This document shows positions 1 to 8,402 of a stretch of DNA of 64,000 nt, piece after piece. Numbering within the stretch: the stretch's first letter is position 1; each line of letters begins with the position of its first letter. Origin of the DNA: Paenibacillus hamazuiensis. GTDB lineage: Bacteria; Bacillota; Bacilli; Paenibacillales; NBRC-103111. Under the pieces are notes generated by a model, which saw only the letters and a list, made by a program, of their open reading frames with translations, had not been told where the DNA came from and ran no database searches. The stretch spans positions 5,022,001-5,086,000 of the forward strand of contig NZ_JALRMO010000001.1 of assembly GCF_023276405.1 (NCBI RefSeq). Direction: 5' to 3'. The position numbers were made by a program, and so were the translations under genes.

Positions 1-55
1 TACGACCGTTATCCATCACATACAGCTTGGGGCGGGCTTTAATAATATTCGGCAT
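1..55 (-). CDS. Partial CDS at left edge, possibly MBL-fold lactonase-type
   Basis: Only the first 18 codons are present; the gene runs off the left edge. The chosen ATG at 55 lies 8 nt from an AGGAGG at 64-69; an ATG at 61 is too close to that site. The peptide begins MPNIIKARPKLYVMDNGR. The KLYVMDNG stretch resembles the first strand of metallo-beta-lactamase-fold N-acyl homoserine lactonases, but this rests on a few residues. It is transcribed divergently from an HxlR regulator, which often controls the gene facing it. That a gene exists is fairly clear; its function is a guess. Confidence 0.45.
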   Translation of the reverse strand, partial: MPNIIKARPKLYVMDNGR

Positions 56-180
56 GTTCATTTCCTCCTATTAAATTCAGGCTTTGCCAGCATATGAGTC
101 AACCGTTGGCATGCAAAGACTTCACTCCGTTTATAACCGCACAGTGGATATCGATTGTTTCTCCTCCGCTGGTATAGACA

Positions 181-247
181 TATAATATTGCACGGACTAA
201 ACTTATGTAAGTAGGCACTTTAAGGTGTCCTGGGAACTTTGAAGTGC
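181..247. promoter_or_regulatory. Divergent promoter/operator region of the HxlR regulator
   Basis: A TATAAT hexamer sits at 181-186. Downstream are a palindrome ACTTATGTAAGT (201-212; arms ACTTA/TAAGT) and an imperfect inverted repeat (215-225 against 237-247, 9 of 11 positions pairing) that ends just before the regulator's ribosome-binding site. Known HxlR/YodB-type operators are short palindromes of the ACTTA/TAAGT kind, so autoregulation and control of the divergent gene are plausible. No good -35 was found. Confidence 0.4.
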
Positions 248-263
248 ATAGGAGGGAAATCAT

Positions 264-638
264 TTGACATCTTCGTCCAAAACAAAACAATCCGACATCT
301 CATTGGCGATATGCGGTTACAGCAGAGTTCTTGAAATCATCTCCAACAAATGGACGGCACTCGTCATTTATGCATTGGAAAACGGAAACATTCGATACGG
401 AGAAATGGAAAGAAGAATCGAGGGCATTTCAAAAAAAATGCTCACTCAAACGTTGCGTAAGCTGGAATGGAACGGGTTGGTACAACGCCATATTACACCA
501 ACCGTGCCCCCAAGCGTTGAATATTCGCTAACTCCTTTAGGGGAAAGTTTGCTTAATCCGATGAGAGAGCTAAGACAGTGGGGAAGGGCAAATTACTGGC
601 ATGTCGAGACGGCAAGAGCCAAATATGACCTAACTTAA
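264..638 (+). CDS. HxlR-family winged-helix transcriptional regulator
   Basis: A 124-residue HxlR-type repressor. It opens from a TTG with GGAGGG at 251-256 (7-nt spacing). The family signature is clear: a Cys near residue 17 followed by YSRVLEIISNKWTALVIYAL, then a recognition helix region with GISKKMLTQTLRKLE and a beta-wing ending in VEYSLTPLGESL. Family members sense electrophiles, oxidants or aldehydes through a conserved N-terminal Cys and typically repress the divergent gene. The ligand cannot be told from sequence. Palindromes in the upstream region (201-247) are candidate operators. Confidence 0.9.
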   Translation: MTSSSKTKQSDISLAICGYSRVLEIISNKWTALVIYALENGNIRYGEMERRIEGISKKMLTQTLRKLEWNGLVQRHITPTVPPSVEYSLTPLGESLLNPMRELRQWGRANYWHVETARAKYDLT

Positions 639-717
639 GGCTGCCGATCATCCCGGCTGCTATTGTACCCGTTCAATTTAAATAATCCGCTATAATGGGG
701 ATGACCAAGCCGGGGAA

Positions 718-2133
718 ATGGGAGAGAAGAAATTGCTGATCAAAGGAACGACGATTTTGCTGCTGCTTGTAACGTTCGGTATGCTGGGGACCGTACCTTC
801 GGACTTGACGGCGATCGAAAACATGCGTTATGTGCCGCAGGAACGGGACGATGTGCTGAATAATCCGTACATGGGCTTCGCCCCGGCCGCCTTGAACGGT
901 CCGTATTCGCAGCCGCACAAGCTCGCTTACGTGCTTTGGACGTGGAAAGATCTGGAGCCGGAAAAAGGAAAGTATGCTTTTGACGAGCTGGAGCGAAAAT
1001 ATAAGTTCACTTACTGGAAAGAGCGCGACGTGAAGCTCATTATCCGTTTTGTGCTCGATTATGCGCGGGACGACACGCAGAAGACGGATATTCCCGAGTG
1101 GCTCTACAAGGAGCTGGGCGGCGACGGAATTTGGTATGACAATCCCGCCGGCAAAGGCTTCAGCCCGAACTACGACAATCCGCTGCTTATTAAATATCAT
1201 CGCGAGGTCATCGCCAAGCTGGGCGAAAGGTACGACAACGACGCCGGAATCGCTTTTATCGCGCTCGGCAGCTTGGGCCATTGGGGCGAATGGCATACTT
1301 ACAGCGGCGAAGCCGGGGAAATTCCTTTTCCGAAACTTGCCGTGTCGGATCAATACGTCCGGCATTACATAGACGCTTTTCCGAACAAAAAGCTGCTGCT
1401 GCGCAGACCGTACCCTATCGTCAAGGAGGAGCGTCTCGGCCTGTTCAACGACGTGTTCGGCAGCCATGAGCAAACCGTTCACGGCTTTGTCGATTGGTTT
1501 GAAAACGGGTATACCTCGCTGCTGGCAGGTGAGGATATCCCGCCTGTGCCCGATTTTTGGCAGCATGCGCCAAGCGGCGGGGAAATCGGCAATGCGGGCC
1601 GGATGAAGGAGCTGTTTCAAAACGACACGATCGGGGAGACGCTGGATCAGGCCAGGCTGAGCCATACGAGCTGGCTTGGCCCAAGCAGCCCCGTAGGGCT
1701 TACGCTGAACGACACCGAGCGGCAAAACGTGAACCGGCTGCTGAAGCTGATGGGCTACCGCTTCGTCGTGAAAGAGGCGACGGTGCGGAGATTGGCGCCT
1801 TCCGGAAGCGATCTTCCGGTCAGCTTAACCATAGAAAACAAAGGTGTAGCGCCGTTTTATTACAAGTGGCCGCTGGAGCTGTCGCTTGCGGACCCGGAAG
1901 GCCGTATCGTGGCGAGCACGATTGCGGATGCGGATATCCGGACCTGGCTGCCCGGAACCTCGGAGGTGACGGCGCAGCTGCACGTCCCGTCCCACATCGC
2001 GACCGGCGCCTATACCGTGACCGCGGCCATTCTCGATCCCGACCGGCGGAAGCCGGGTGTCGATTTTGCCATTCAGGGACGCAGGGACGACGGGCGTTAT
2101 CCGATCGGTTATGTACAAATCGTATCGCCCTGA
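718..2133 (+). CDS. Secreted DUF4832-type glycosidase-like protein
   Basis: A 471-residue protein with an N-terminal hydrophobic segment (KGTTILLLLVTFGMLG), a probable signal peptide or anchor. The body resembles the DUF4874/DUF4832 TIM-barrel family: NNPYMGFAP near the start, YVLWTWKDLEPEKGKYAFD (beta-galactosidase-like first strands) and IALGSLGHWGEWHTYS, a loop with acidic residues like GH active sites. The last 120 residues look like a beta-sandwich (LTIENKGVAPFYYKWPLELS). It probably acts outside the cell on a polysaccharide; substrate unknown. A TATAAT at 691-696 may be its -10. It is transcribed convergently with the exporter that follows. Confidence 0.75.
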   Translation: MGEKKLLIKGTTILLLLVTFGMLGTVPSDLTAIENMRYVPQERDDVLNNPYMGFAPAALNGPYSQPHKLAYVLWTWKDLEPEKGKYAFDELERKYKFTYWKERDVKLIIRFVLDYARDDTQKTDIPEWLYKELGGDGIWYDNPAGKGFSPNYDNPLLIKYHREVIAKLGERYDNDAGIAFIALGSLGHWGEWHTYSGEAGEIPFPKLAVSDQYVRHYIDAFPNKKLLLRRPYPIVKEERLGLFNDVFGSHEQTVHGFVDWFENGYTSLLAGEDIPPVPDFWQHAPSGGEIGNAGRMKELFQNDTIGETLDQARLSHTSWLGPSSPVGLTLNDTERQNVNRLLKLMGYRFVVKEATVRRLAPSGSDLPVSLTIENKGVAPFYYKWPLELSLADPEGRIVASTIADADIRTWLPGTSEVTAQLHVPSHIATGAYTVTAAILDPDRRKPGVDFAIQGRRDDGRYPIGYVQIVSP

Positions 2134-2145
2134 GGCCAAGACCGG

Positions 2146-2180
2146 TTTGAGCCGAATAAGCTCGGCTGCAACCGTTAACC
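2146..2180 (-). repeat. Dispersed intergenic repeat, TAACGGTTG family (single copy)
   Basis: Read on the minus strand this 35-bp stretch begins GGTTAACGGTTGCAGC and matches 28918-28952 at about 31 of 35 positions, including GAGCTTATT. It lies just after the stop of the DUF4832 gene. No protein or RNA gene accounts for it. Confidence 0.6.
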
Positions 2181-2235
2181 CGCCCTATACATGACGCACA
2201 TGCAATGTTCAACTTATATAGCTGCCTGAACAAGT

Positions 2236-2259
2236 AAAAAGGGAGCCCGCGGGGCTCCC
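2236..2259 (-). terminator. Rho-independent terminator of the DHA2 exporter
   Basis: Stem GGGAGCCC/GGGCTCCC (2241-2248 with 2252-2259), loop of three, followed on the minus strand by five T (2240-2236). It sits just downstream of the exporter stop and would also stall the convergent DUF4832 transcript. Confidence 0.85.
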
Positions 2260-2269
2260 TTATTTGAAA

Positions 2270-3700
2270 TCAATGCATCGGATTCATCGCGCGGCTCACG
2301 ACGACGCGGCGGATGAAAAACGCCATGGCCAAACCGATCAGCGTTACGATCATCGCGAACATGAACACGTTCTGAGAGCCGAACGTCATCGCGTTGGCCA
2401 TCTCGGTATTCTCGGTCGGCGCTTTGGAATTGTGCAAATACTTTTCCATGCCGCTCGTCAAAATGCTGATTGCGATCGCCGTGCCGATCGCACCCGCGAC
2501 CTGCTGCAGCGTGTTCATAACCGCCGTTCCGTGCGGATACAGCTCCGGCGGCAGCTGATTGAGGCCGTTCGTCTGCGACGGCATCCATACCATCGAGATG
2601 CCGACCATAAGGCCGATATGCAGGGCGACGATGAAGGCGATCGAAGACGCCGGCGTAATGCCGGAGAAAAACCATAACATCAGGGCCACAATAACGAGGC
2701 CTGGAATGACAAGCCATTTCGGCCCGTATTTGTCGAACAAACGTCCCATGCGCGGCGACATGAGGCCGTTCAGCGCGCTGCCCGGCAGCAGCATGAGTCC
2801 GGCGGAAAACGCGGACAGCTTCATGCCGTTTTGCAAATACATCGGCAAAATAATCATGCTCGACAAGATGATCATCATACACGACAGCACCATGAGCAGG
2901 CCCACTACGAACATCGGATACTTGAACACCCGCAGGTTCATTATCGGCTCGCGCATAAATATTTGCCGCAGGGCGAAAAGCGCGATCGCGGCCAACCCGA
3001 TGGCGATAGACGCAACAACGATCGGGCCGCTCCAGCCCTCACCGCCTTCGCCCGCCTTACTAAAGCCGAATACGACGCCGCCGAAGCCTATGGTGGACAG
3101 GATGACGGACAGCAGATCGATGCGGGGCTTCGTCACTTCCGTGACGTTTTCCAAATTTTTCAGTCCGACGAGCAGTCCGATGACCAAAAACGGCAGCGAT
3201 AGCCAGAAGATGTAATGCCAAGTAAAATAGGCGATCAGGAGCCCCGCCACAGTCGGGCCGATGGCCGGTGCGAACATGATGACGAGGCCGACGAAACCCA
3301 TCGCCGCTCCGCGCTTTTCCGGCGGATAAACGACGAGAATCGTATTAAACATAAGCGGAATTAACAAACCCATTCCGGCAGCCTGCAGCACGCGGGCAAC
3401 GATCAGCATCTCGAAATTGAAGGCAAGCGCCGCGATCAATGTGCCGATGATCGAACTCGCCAGCGAAACGACGAACAGCTGTCTCGTCGTAAACCACTGC
3501 AGCAGCAGCCCGGTCATCGGCATCAAAATGCCGAGCGTCAGCAAAAATCCCGTCGTCAGCCATTGTGCGGTCGCCGCCGAAATATGGAACACGTCCATCA
3601 AATTGCTGATCGCGATATTGAGCGCCGTCTCGCTGAACATGCCGACGAAGCCGCATATAAGCAGCGACGCCATGATCGCACGCGTATTGTATTGCTTCAT
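2270..3700 (-). CDS. MFS drug exporter, DHA2 (EmrB/QacA) family
   Basis: A 476-residue membrane protein with about 14 hydrophobic helices, the length and topology of DHA2 proton-coupled drug antiporters (LmrB/EmrB/MdeA group). Motif C, diagnostic of antiporters, is visible at residues 138-153 (GLVIMFAPAIGPTVAG). Motif A-like residues follow helix 2 and an ARVLQAAGMGLLIP block marks helix 4. It probably exports hydrophobic drugs; the substrate cannot be inferred. ATG with GAGAGGGAAG upstream. It has its own promoter and terminator and appears monocistronic. Confidence 0.9.
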   Translation of the reverse strand: MKQYNTRAIMASLLICGFVGMFSETALNIAISNLMDVFHISAATAQWLTTGFLLTLGILMPMTGLLLQWFTTRQLFVVSLASSIIGTLIAALAFNFEMLIVARVLQAAGMGLLIPLMFNTILVVYPPEKRGAAMGFVGLVIMFAPAIGPTVAGLLIAYFTWHYIFWLSLPFLVIGLLVGLKNLENVTEVTKPRIDLLSVILSTIGFGGVVFGFSKAGEGGEGWSGPIVVASIAIGLAAIALFALRQIFMREPIMNLRVFKYPMFVVGLLMVLSCMMIILSSMIILPMYLQNGMKLSAFSAGLMLLPGSALNGLMSPRMGRLFDKYGPKWLVIPGLVIVALMLWFFSGITPASSIAFIVALHIGLMVGISMVWMPSQTNGLNQLPPELYPHGTAVMNTLQQVAGAIGTAIAISILTSGMEKYLHNSKAPTENTEMANAMTFGSQNVFMFAMIVTLIGLAMAFFIRRVVVSRAMNPMH

Positions 3701-3765
3701 CTTGATTCACTTCCCTCTCCACTTTATCTATTTGTGCGAAACCGTGCTTTCGGTCCGCTTTTGTT

Positions 3766-3794
3766 ACAATAGGGTTTATAGCCGCTTAAGTCAA
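3766..3794 (-). promoter_or_regulatory. Sigma-A promoter of the DHA2 exporter
   Basis: On the minus strand: TTGACT (3794-3789), a 17-nt spacer, TATTGT (3771-3766). It lies about 65 bp upstream of the start codon. Confidence 0.65.
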
Positions 3795-3843
3795 TACCCC
3801 GAACATCAATTATTTGTAAATCGTAGGGTACTTATTCCGTGCG

Positions 3844-3891
3844 AAAAAAATAACGACGGACCGGGACGTTGATGACTCCTCCCGGTCCGTC
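3844..3891 (-). terminator. Rho-independent terminator of the VOC gene
   Basis: A 12-bp perfect stem (3855-3866 with 3880-3891; GACGGACCGGGA/TCCCGGTCCGTC) followed on the minus strand by a T-rich run (3850-3844). It lies 35 bp past the VOC stop. Confidence 0.9.
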
Positions 3892-3926
3892 TGACTTTTC
3901 ACGGGCATACCCCGGCTCGGCAAAAA

Positions 3927-4343
3927 TTACGCCTGCTGGATCGCGCTTTGATCCATGTAAATCACTTCCCAAATATGGCCATCCACATCCTGGAAGCTTC
4001 TGCTGTACATAAATCCGTGGTCCTGCGTGTCGCCGGCCGCACTTCCGCCCACAGAGAGCGCTTTGTTCACAATCTCATCCACCTCGGACCGGCTGTCGGC
4101 CGACAAACCTATAAGCACCTCGGTGCTTTTCGCCGCATCGGCAAGTTCTTTTTTCGTAAACGTTTGGAAAAAGGTTTCGACCAGCAGCATTGCAAACGTA
4201 TTGTCATTGATGACCATGCATGCCGCATTGTCATCCGTAAACTGCATGTTGAACTCAAAGCCGAGCTGCGAAAAGAAGTCCATCGTTTTCTTCAAGTCTT
4301 TTACAGGCAAGTTGATAAAAGTGTTGCTTGCTTTCAATGCCAT
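3927..4343 (-). CDS. VOC (glyoxalase/bleomycin-resistance fold) protein
   Basis: A 138-residue single VOC-domain protein. The ATG at 4343 follows an AGAGGTGG site; the longer open frame upstream lacks one. It starts TFINLPVKDLKKTMDFFSQL, the usual first beta-alpha unit, with paired betaalphabetabetabeta motifs and C-terminal HGFMYSRSFQDVDGHIWEV, whose HG..F.D.DGH.WE pattern is typical of YkcA/PhnB-like members. Such proteins are lyases, dioxygenases or drug-binding proteins; no specific reaction can be assigned. Monocistronic, with its own terminator. Confidence 0.85.
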   Translation of the reverse strand: MALKASNTFINLPVKDLKKTMDFFSQLGFEFNMQFTDDNAACMVINDNTFAMLLVETFFQTFTKKELADAAKSTEVLIGLSADSRSEVDEIVNKALSVGGSAAGDTQDHGFMYSRSFQDVDGHIWEVIYMDQSAIQQA

Positions 4344-4451
4344 CGTCAATCCACCTCTTTGTGATATTGGTTTGTTTAATCTCCTGCACCCAGTATAACA
4401 TGCAGGAAATTGCGGGATTTCTTTTCGATTGCTATTTGAGTGGAATAACGC

Positions 4452-4478
4452 TGCAACTTCCTCGTTTCTTTTTTCGTT
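4452..4478 (+). promoter_or_regulatory. Candidate ECF-type promoter upstream of the sigma factor gene
   Basis: TGCAAC (4452-4457), 17 nt, CGTT (4475-4478). ECF sigma promoters commonly have an AAC-containing -35 and a CGT-type -10 at this spacing, so this may be an autoregulated start. The match is short and could be chance. Confidence 0.3.
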
Positions 4479-4546
4479 GATATATAACATTTTCGTATGC
4501 TGGCCCATCTAATCCATAGAGGGCCCTCGAGAAGGAGATGAAATTC

Positions 4547-5104
4547 GTGCAGCAGAATATGGAATTGGAGGTCAGGCAGGCGCAGCAGGGAGATCGCGAA
4601 GCGTTTATCCGGCTCTTCCGGAGGCTGGAACCCGAGCTGTACCGCTTGGCCAAGTCCATCGTGAGACGGGATGAAGACTGTGCGGACGCGTTTCAGGAAA
4701 CCACGCTTAAAGCGTATAAATCATTGTCCGCATTGCGCAATCCGAAATATTTTAAAACCTGGGTTATCCGGATTCTGATCAATGAATGCAATCAATTGCT
4801 GCGCAGTCGCAATAAAACCGTCGCCATGACGGAACCTCCGGAACCGTCGGACACGGAACGCTTACCCGATTACTATGGGAACAGCCGCAAGCTCGACCTT
4901 CGGGAGGCGGTGGAAAATCTGGACGAATCGTTGCGAATCGTCATCCATTTATTTTATTATCAGGATTTGCCGATCAAACAAATCGCCGGTGTACTGGATA
5001 TTTCCGAAGGAGCCGTGAGAGCGCGTTTGCACCGGGCCCGCGGGGTACTGGCCGATGAAGTGAAACAAAAACGTGGGGGGAAGCTCGCCTATGAAAACAT
5101 CTGA
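4547..5104 (+). CDS. ECF-family RNA polymerase sigma factor
   Basis: About 185 residues with both ECF sigma regions: region 2 (REAFIRLFRRLEPELYRLAK, then EDCADAFQETTLKAYKSL) and region 4 (IVIHLFYYQDLPIKQIAGVL, ISEGAVRARLHRARGVL). It resembles SigV/ECF30-type factors. The GTG at 4547 is preferred because AAGGAG (4532-4537) is 9 nt away; an ATG at 4538 directly abuts that site. Its end overlaps the next gene by 14 bp, the usual sigma/anti-sigma coupling. It probably directs a small cell-envelope regulon when its partner releases it. Confidence 0.9.
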   Translation: MQQNMELEVRQAQQGDREAFIRLFRRLEPELYRLAKSIVRRDEDCADAFQETTLKAYKSLSALRNPKYFKTWVIRILINECNQLLRSRNKTVAMTEPPEPSDTERLPDYYGNSRKLDLREAVENLDESLRIVIHLFYYQDLPIKQIAGVLDISEGAVRARLHRARGVLADEVKQKRGGKLAYENI

Positions 5105-6296
5105 CCTTGATAGAGAACTTCGGGAAGTGGGCAGGGAACGGCTGCCCGCGGTACCGGAAATGATTCGCCGCCGCCAGGACGAAATCTACGCATCCCTGGC
5201 CGACCTCCCGCTGCAGACCAATACCGGCCCCAAAATCCGTCTTCCCAAAATTCGCAAGGCGGTTGGAGCGGTGTCCGCCGCTGCAATTATCGCCGTGACC
5301 GGAGGGCTGTGCAGCGCCGCGGTGTCCCCGGCGATGGCCGGATCGCTCAAAAGTCTTCCGCTGATCGGCGGCATCTTCAGGCTGGCGGACGACCTTGGCT
5401 TGCGGACCGCGGAGGAGCGCGGGCTGGCGGCCGAGCTGGACGCCAGCGCAACCCATGGGGGGATCACCCTCCGCGTTCCCCAGCTTGTATTTGACGGCAT
5501 GCGCCTGTCCGTGGCCATTAAACGTGAGGGGGAAGGGTTTACCGGGGGCATTATGGACTTCATGACCGCAAATAAAGGCTTATCGTCTTATCCGCGCGGC
5601 GCCGTCAATCACTTCGAAATGCTTATCGACGGCACCCCATCTTACGATTATCAAGACAAGATGAGAGTCGGCTTGAAAGGGAGTCCGACATCCGATCCCA
5701 ATGCGATGCTTTTTGAATTGACCACTTTTTCCGGGCTAAGCGGCGGATCGGCAAACGTTCTGCCGGACCGCTTCGTACTGACGGCCAAAATATGGCTGGA
5801 AGGCGTCGAAGAGCCTTTTGTCTTCGAGCTTCCCGTTCGCAAAAACACGGAGCGTCTGGTCACACCCTTCAAACAGTCGAAGGAGTGGAACGGAGTTAAG
5901 CTCACGCTGGAGCGTATCGAATTTACCCCGATAACGACACTTGTAAATGTCAACCTGCAATCAAGCGACAAAACGGCCAAACTTCTCGCCGACAATATCC
6001 ATTACGAGCTCTGGGACGATAGCGGCAGGCAATTGGGCCTTGTTTCCGGTATCGGAGTTTACAGCGATAACGAGCAAAAGGAAATGATATCCGAATTGCT
6101 GTTCGACCGCTTTGCGGATGCGCCGAAATCGGTGACGCTCAAGGCGTTTTTGCCGGAATTCGCGGACCCGTCGGCCAATGCCGGGAGTTACAAGCTGGAC
6201 GGCGAAGGAGAGATTGTCAAGACATATTTGCAAGACCTGGAAATTATTATTCCGGTGGACCACTCCGGCTTGGAAAAACTGTACGGACGTTTCTAA
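5091..6296 (+). CDS. DUF4179-type membrane anti-sigma factor
   Basis: A 401-residue partner of the upstream sigma factor. A short charged cytoplasmic N-terminus (MKTSDLDRELREVGRERLPA) is followed by one transmembrane helix at about residues 58-80 (AVSAAAIIAVTGGLCSAAVS), a PLIGGIF-type DUF4179 segment, and a long extracytoplasmic beta-rich domain. Translation starts at ATG 5091 inside the sigma gene, after a GGGGGGAAG site. By family analogy it holds the ECF sigma at the membrane until a surface signal triggers release. The reading frame one base earlier stays open for 38 codons past the stop, hinting at a lost or shifted tail. Confidence 0.85.
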   Translation: MKTSDLDRELREVGRERLPAVPEMIRRRQDEIYASLADLPLQTNTGPKIRLPKIRKAVGAVSAAAIIAVTGGLCSAAVSPAMAGSLKSLPLIGGIFRLADDLGLRTAEERGLAAELDASATHGGITLRVPQLVFDGMRLSVAIKREGEGFTGGIMDFMTANKGLSSYPRGAVNHFEMLIDGTPSYDYQDKMRVGLKGSPTSDPNAMLFELTTFSGLSGGSANVLPDRFVLTAKIWLEGVEEPFVFELPVRKNTERLVTPFKQSKEWNGVKLTLERIEFTPITTLVNVNLQSSDKTAKLLADNIHYELWDDSGRQLGLVSGIGVYSDNEQKEMISELLFDRFADAPKSVTLKAFLPEFADPSANAGSYKLDGEGEIVKTYLQDLEIIIPVDHSGLEKLYGRF

Positions 6297-6411
6297 GAGA
6301 TGAGGAAGATTTGGAACTGTTCGATCCTTCCTGGCTCGTAGGCGATCTTGAGGCATTTCCGGACAAGATCAAGTTGACCGCCGGCATATCAAACCGTATT
6401 TTTTAGCCTGG

Positions 6412-6460
6412 TTTGCTCCGCGACGCGTAACATGGTTGCGTTCGGAGCAAATCTTTTTTA
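6412..6460 (+). terminator. Terminator of the sigma/anti-sigma operon
   Basis: Arms TTTGCTCCG (6412-6420) and CGGAGCAAA (6443-6451), then CTTTTTTA. It lies about 115 bp beyond the anti-sigma stop. Confidence 0.75.
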
Positions 6461-6527
6461 TATTACGGATTACTATTCCGTAGTTTAAAATGGAAAAGCA
6501 CGGTTGAAATCAGGAGGGGATGCTGTA

Positions 6528-6854
6528 ATGTTGATGGCAATTATCTTATTTACGCTGGCCGGGCTTGCCGAAATTGGCGGAGGGTATATGGTTTGGCTTT
6601 GGCTGAGAGAATCAAAGCCTTTGTGGTATGGGGTGGTCGGAAGCGTCATTCTTATTTTGTACGGTATTATCCCCACTTTGCAAAGCTTTCCTTCGTTCGG
6701 ACGCGTTTACGCTGCGTATGGAGGCGTATTTGTGGCTCTCGCCGTATTATGGGGCTGGTTTGTCGATAAAAAGACACCCGATCTTTACGACTGGATTGGA
6801 GCCGCCGTTTGCCTCGCGGGAGTGTCCATCATGTTGTGGGCGCCGAGATCATAA
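6528..6854 (+). CDS. YnfA-family small four-helix membrane protein
   Basis: 108 residues, the normal length for the UPF0060/YnfA family, with four hydrophobic helices and the family block [20 protein letters not shown] near the start and [20 protein letters not shown] in the third helix. ATG 6528 is 8 nt after AGGAGGGG; a TTG at 6504 lies before that site. Members resemble small multidrug-resistance proteins but their function is poorly known. Upstream, ACGGA-N7-TCCGT (6465-6481) is a perfect inverted repeat that could be an operator. Confidence 0.9.
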   Translation: MLMAIILFTLAGLAEIGGGYMVWLWLRESKPLWYGVVGSVILILYGIIPTLQSFPSFGRVYAAYGGVFVALAVLWGWFVDKKTPDLYDWIGAAVCLAGVSIMLWAPRS

Positions 6855-6901
6855 AGAACGGTCGGCTTCCCTTTCAAAATAGAGAACGCCGACCTCGCGT
6901 C

Positions 6902-8167
6902 TTACAACCATTCCCCACCCGGATACAACGTGGAGCTGTAGAGGCGCTTAGTTTGTTTCAGCGGCCGCCCCGAAGCGGACCGGGCCAAGTCCTTTTTACG
7001 GCTGGAGAAAATCGAAACGGTCTCATGGTCGTATATAATGACCTGCTCCGATCCTGCCCCGAGCAAATCTGCATGAGCCGCGTAACCTTCCGCCGGGAAC
7101 TGCACCACGACATTCATATGGCCGTCGTACAGCGCAGGAAATACTCCTCCGCCTCTCCGGTAAGCCAGTATGTAGTCGAGCGGGCCATCGTCCCATCCTC
7201 TGATCGTCTCGATGATCGTCAGCCATCCGGACGTTGCGCGATTTTCTTTCCAAATTTCCTTCCCTTCCGCGTCAAGCAGGAACAAAGCATCCTTGCCCTT
7301 CCGGCCGCTGCCCGTATCCTCGCGTACGAGCCGATCCAGGCCGGCGATTTGCAGCCCGGGCAAATCGTCCCGGAACTTGCCGAGCGCAACGTGCTGCGAT
7401 TCCACCGAACCTTCGTAGCGCCAAAGTTCTTTTCCGCTTCGGCCATACATGACCGTCACGCTTCCGCCTACAACGATCTCCGGTTCCCCGTCGCCGTTTA
7501 CATCCCCGGTCCATACGCAGTCCGCATGATCGTCCAAATCGCGGCACGACCACAGCACCTTCCCCCGGCGGTCGAGCAGATCGTACCCTGCCATCACTTC
7601 GTCGAAGCCGTCGCCGTTCCAATCGTACACCCACGGAAAATGCCCGACATTCCCTTCATGTTTCCAAAGCAGGTTAAAGTCGTTGTCCATCACCCACAGC
7701 CGGCGATAGCGGTCTTTCAAAATAAGATCGCCCGGCCGTTCCTTGCCCGACACATTCGCGATGATGATGCAGTCGTGAGCCTCGGGATCCGGTAGCGCAT
7801 GCGACCGCTTGATCCGCCCGCTGGCTCCGTCCACAACAAGCAGCTTGTCCTCCATGACGCACAGCGCCTCGAGCCGGCCGTCACCGTCCCAATCATAGAT
7901 TTGCGCCGGATAATCCGCCCCGGGCCCGCCTGCGTCTTCGCTTGGAGTCCCGAGCTGCCAAAGCAAGTTCCCCTCCAGATCGAATGCCGTGAGGCACCCT
8001 GTCTGGTGTGGAATGTACCGCACGTCCTTGCGTTTGCCCGGCTGCACCATCAACATTTCCATACGTCCGTCCCCGTTCAGATCGCCGAGCAGCATTTTGC
8101 AGCGCGGCCCGGCCGCGCGAATGTCCACTTTTCCCAGGAGGTAAGGTTCCCGCTGATTGTCGACCAT
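6902..8167 (-). CDS. FG-GAP/VCBS-like beta-propeller protein, related to rhamnogalacturonan-lyase propellers
   Basis: 421 residues with at least four calcium-loop repeats of the D-x-[DN]-G-D-G type: DLNGDGRMEML, DWDGDGRLEALCV, DWNGDGFDEVMAG, DVNGDGEPEIVVG. These are FG-GAP/VCBS blades as seen in the propeller of PL11 rhamnogalacturonan lyases (YesW/YesX). No signal peptide is visible and the protein is shorter than full PL11 enzymes, so it may be a cytoplasmic relative without lyase activity. Start ATG 8167. It stands alone between the YnfA gene and the kinase operon. Confidence 0.7.
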   Translation of the reverse strand: MVDNQREPYLLGKVDIRAAGPRCKMLLGDLNGDGRMEMLMVQPGKRKDVRYIPHQTGCLTAFDLEGNLLWQLGTPSEDAGGPGADYPAQIYDWDGDGRLEALCVMEDKLLVVDGASGRIKRSHALPDPEAHDCIIIANVSGKERPGDLILKDRYRRLWVMDNDFNLLWKHEGNVGHFPWVYDWNGDGFDEVMAGYDLLDRRGKVLWSCRDLDDHADCVWTGDVNGDGEPEIVVGGSVTVMYGRSGKELWRYEGSVESQHVALGKFRDDLPGLQIAGLDRLVREDTGSGRKGKDALFLLDAEGKEIWKENRATSGWLTIIETIRGWDDGPLDYILAYRRGGGVFPALYDGHMNVVVQFPAEGYAAHADLLGAGSEQVIIYDHETVSIFSSRKKDLARSASGRPLKQTKRLYSSTLYPGGEWL

Positions 8168-8402
8168 TCCTGATCATTCTCCCTTGCCAACGTAATAATG
8201 AGGTAACCTGCTCCTAATGTAGCCCGCGGCCGCTTTGGAATCAATCGTATTTTTTTGTTCACGGGCATTTGGCGGATAGCACTTTATTGATCCGGTTGGA
8301 CTTTTCGAAAAAAAAGGCTTTCAAAGCTGACTTGAACCTGACAGCATTGCCCGCATCCCCCTCGGTGCGGCCGTCTTGATGCACCCCCGGTTCTGGAGAG
8401 CA

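Noticed and set aside
673-1725. A 350-codon antisense frame over the DUF4832 gene
   Set aside because: Shadow of the plus-strand gene; no start signal or family.
4538-4546. ATG start of the ECF sigma factor at 4538
   Set aside because: It directly abuts AAGGAG; the GTG nine bases further has proper spacing.
6860-6894. GGTCGGC...GCCGACC hairpin after the YnfA gene
   Set aside because: Loop of 21 nt and no T run; too weak to call a terminator.
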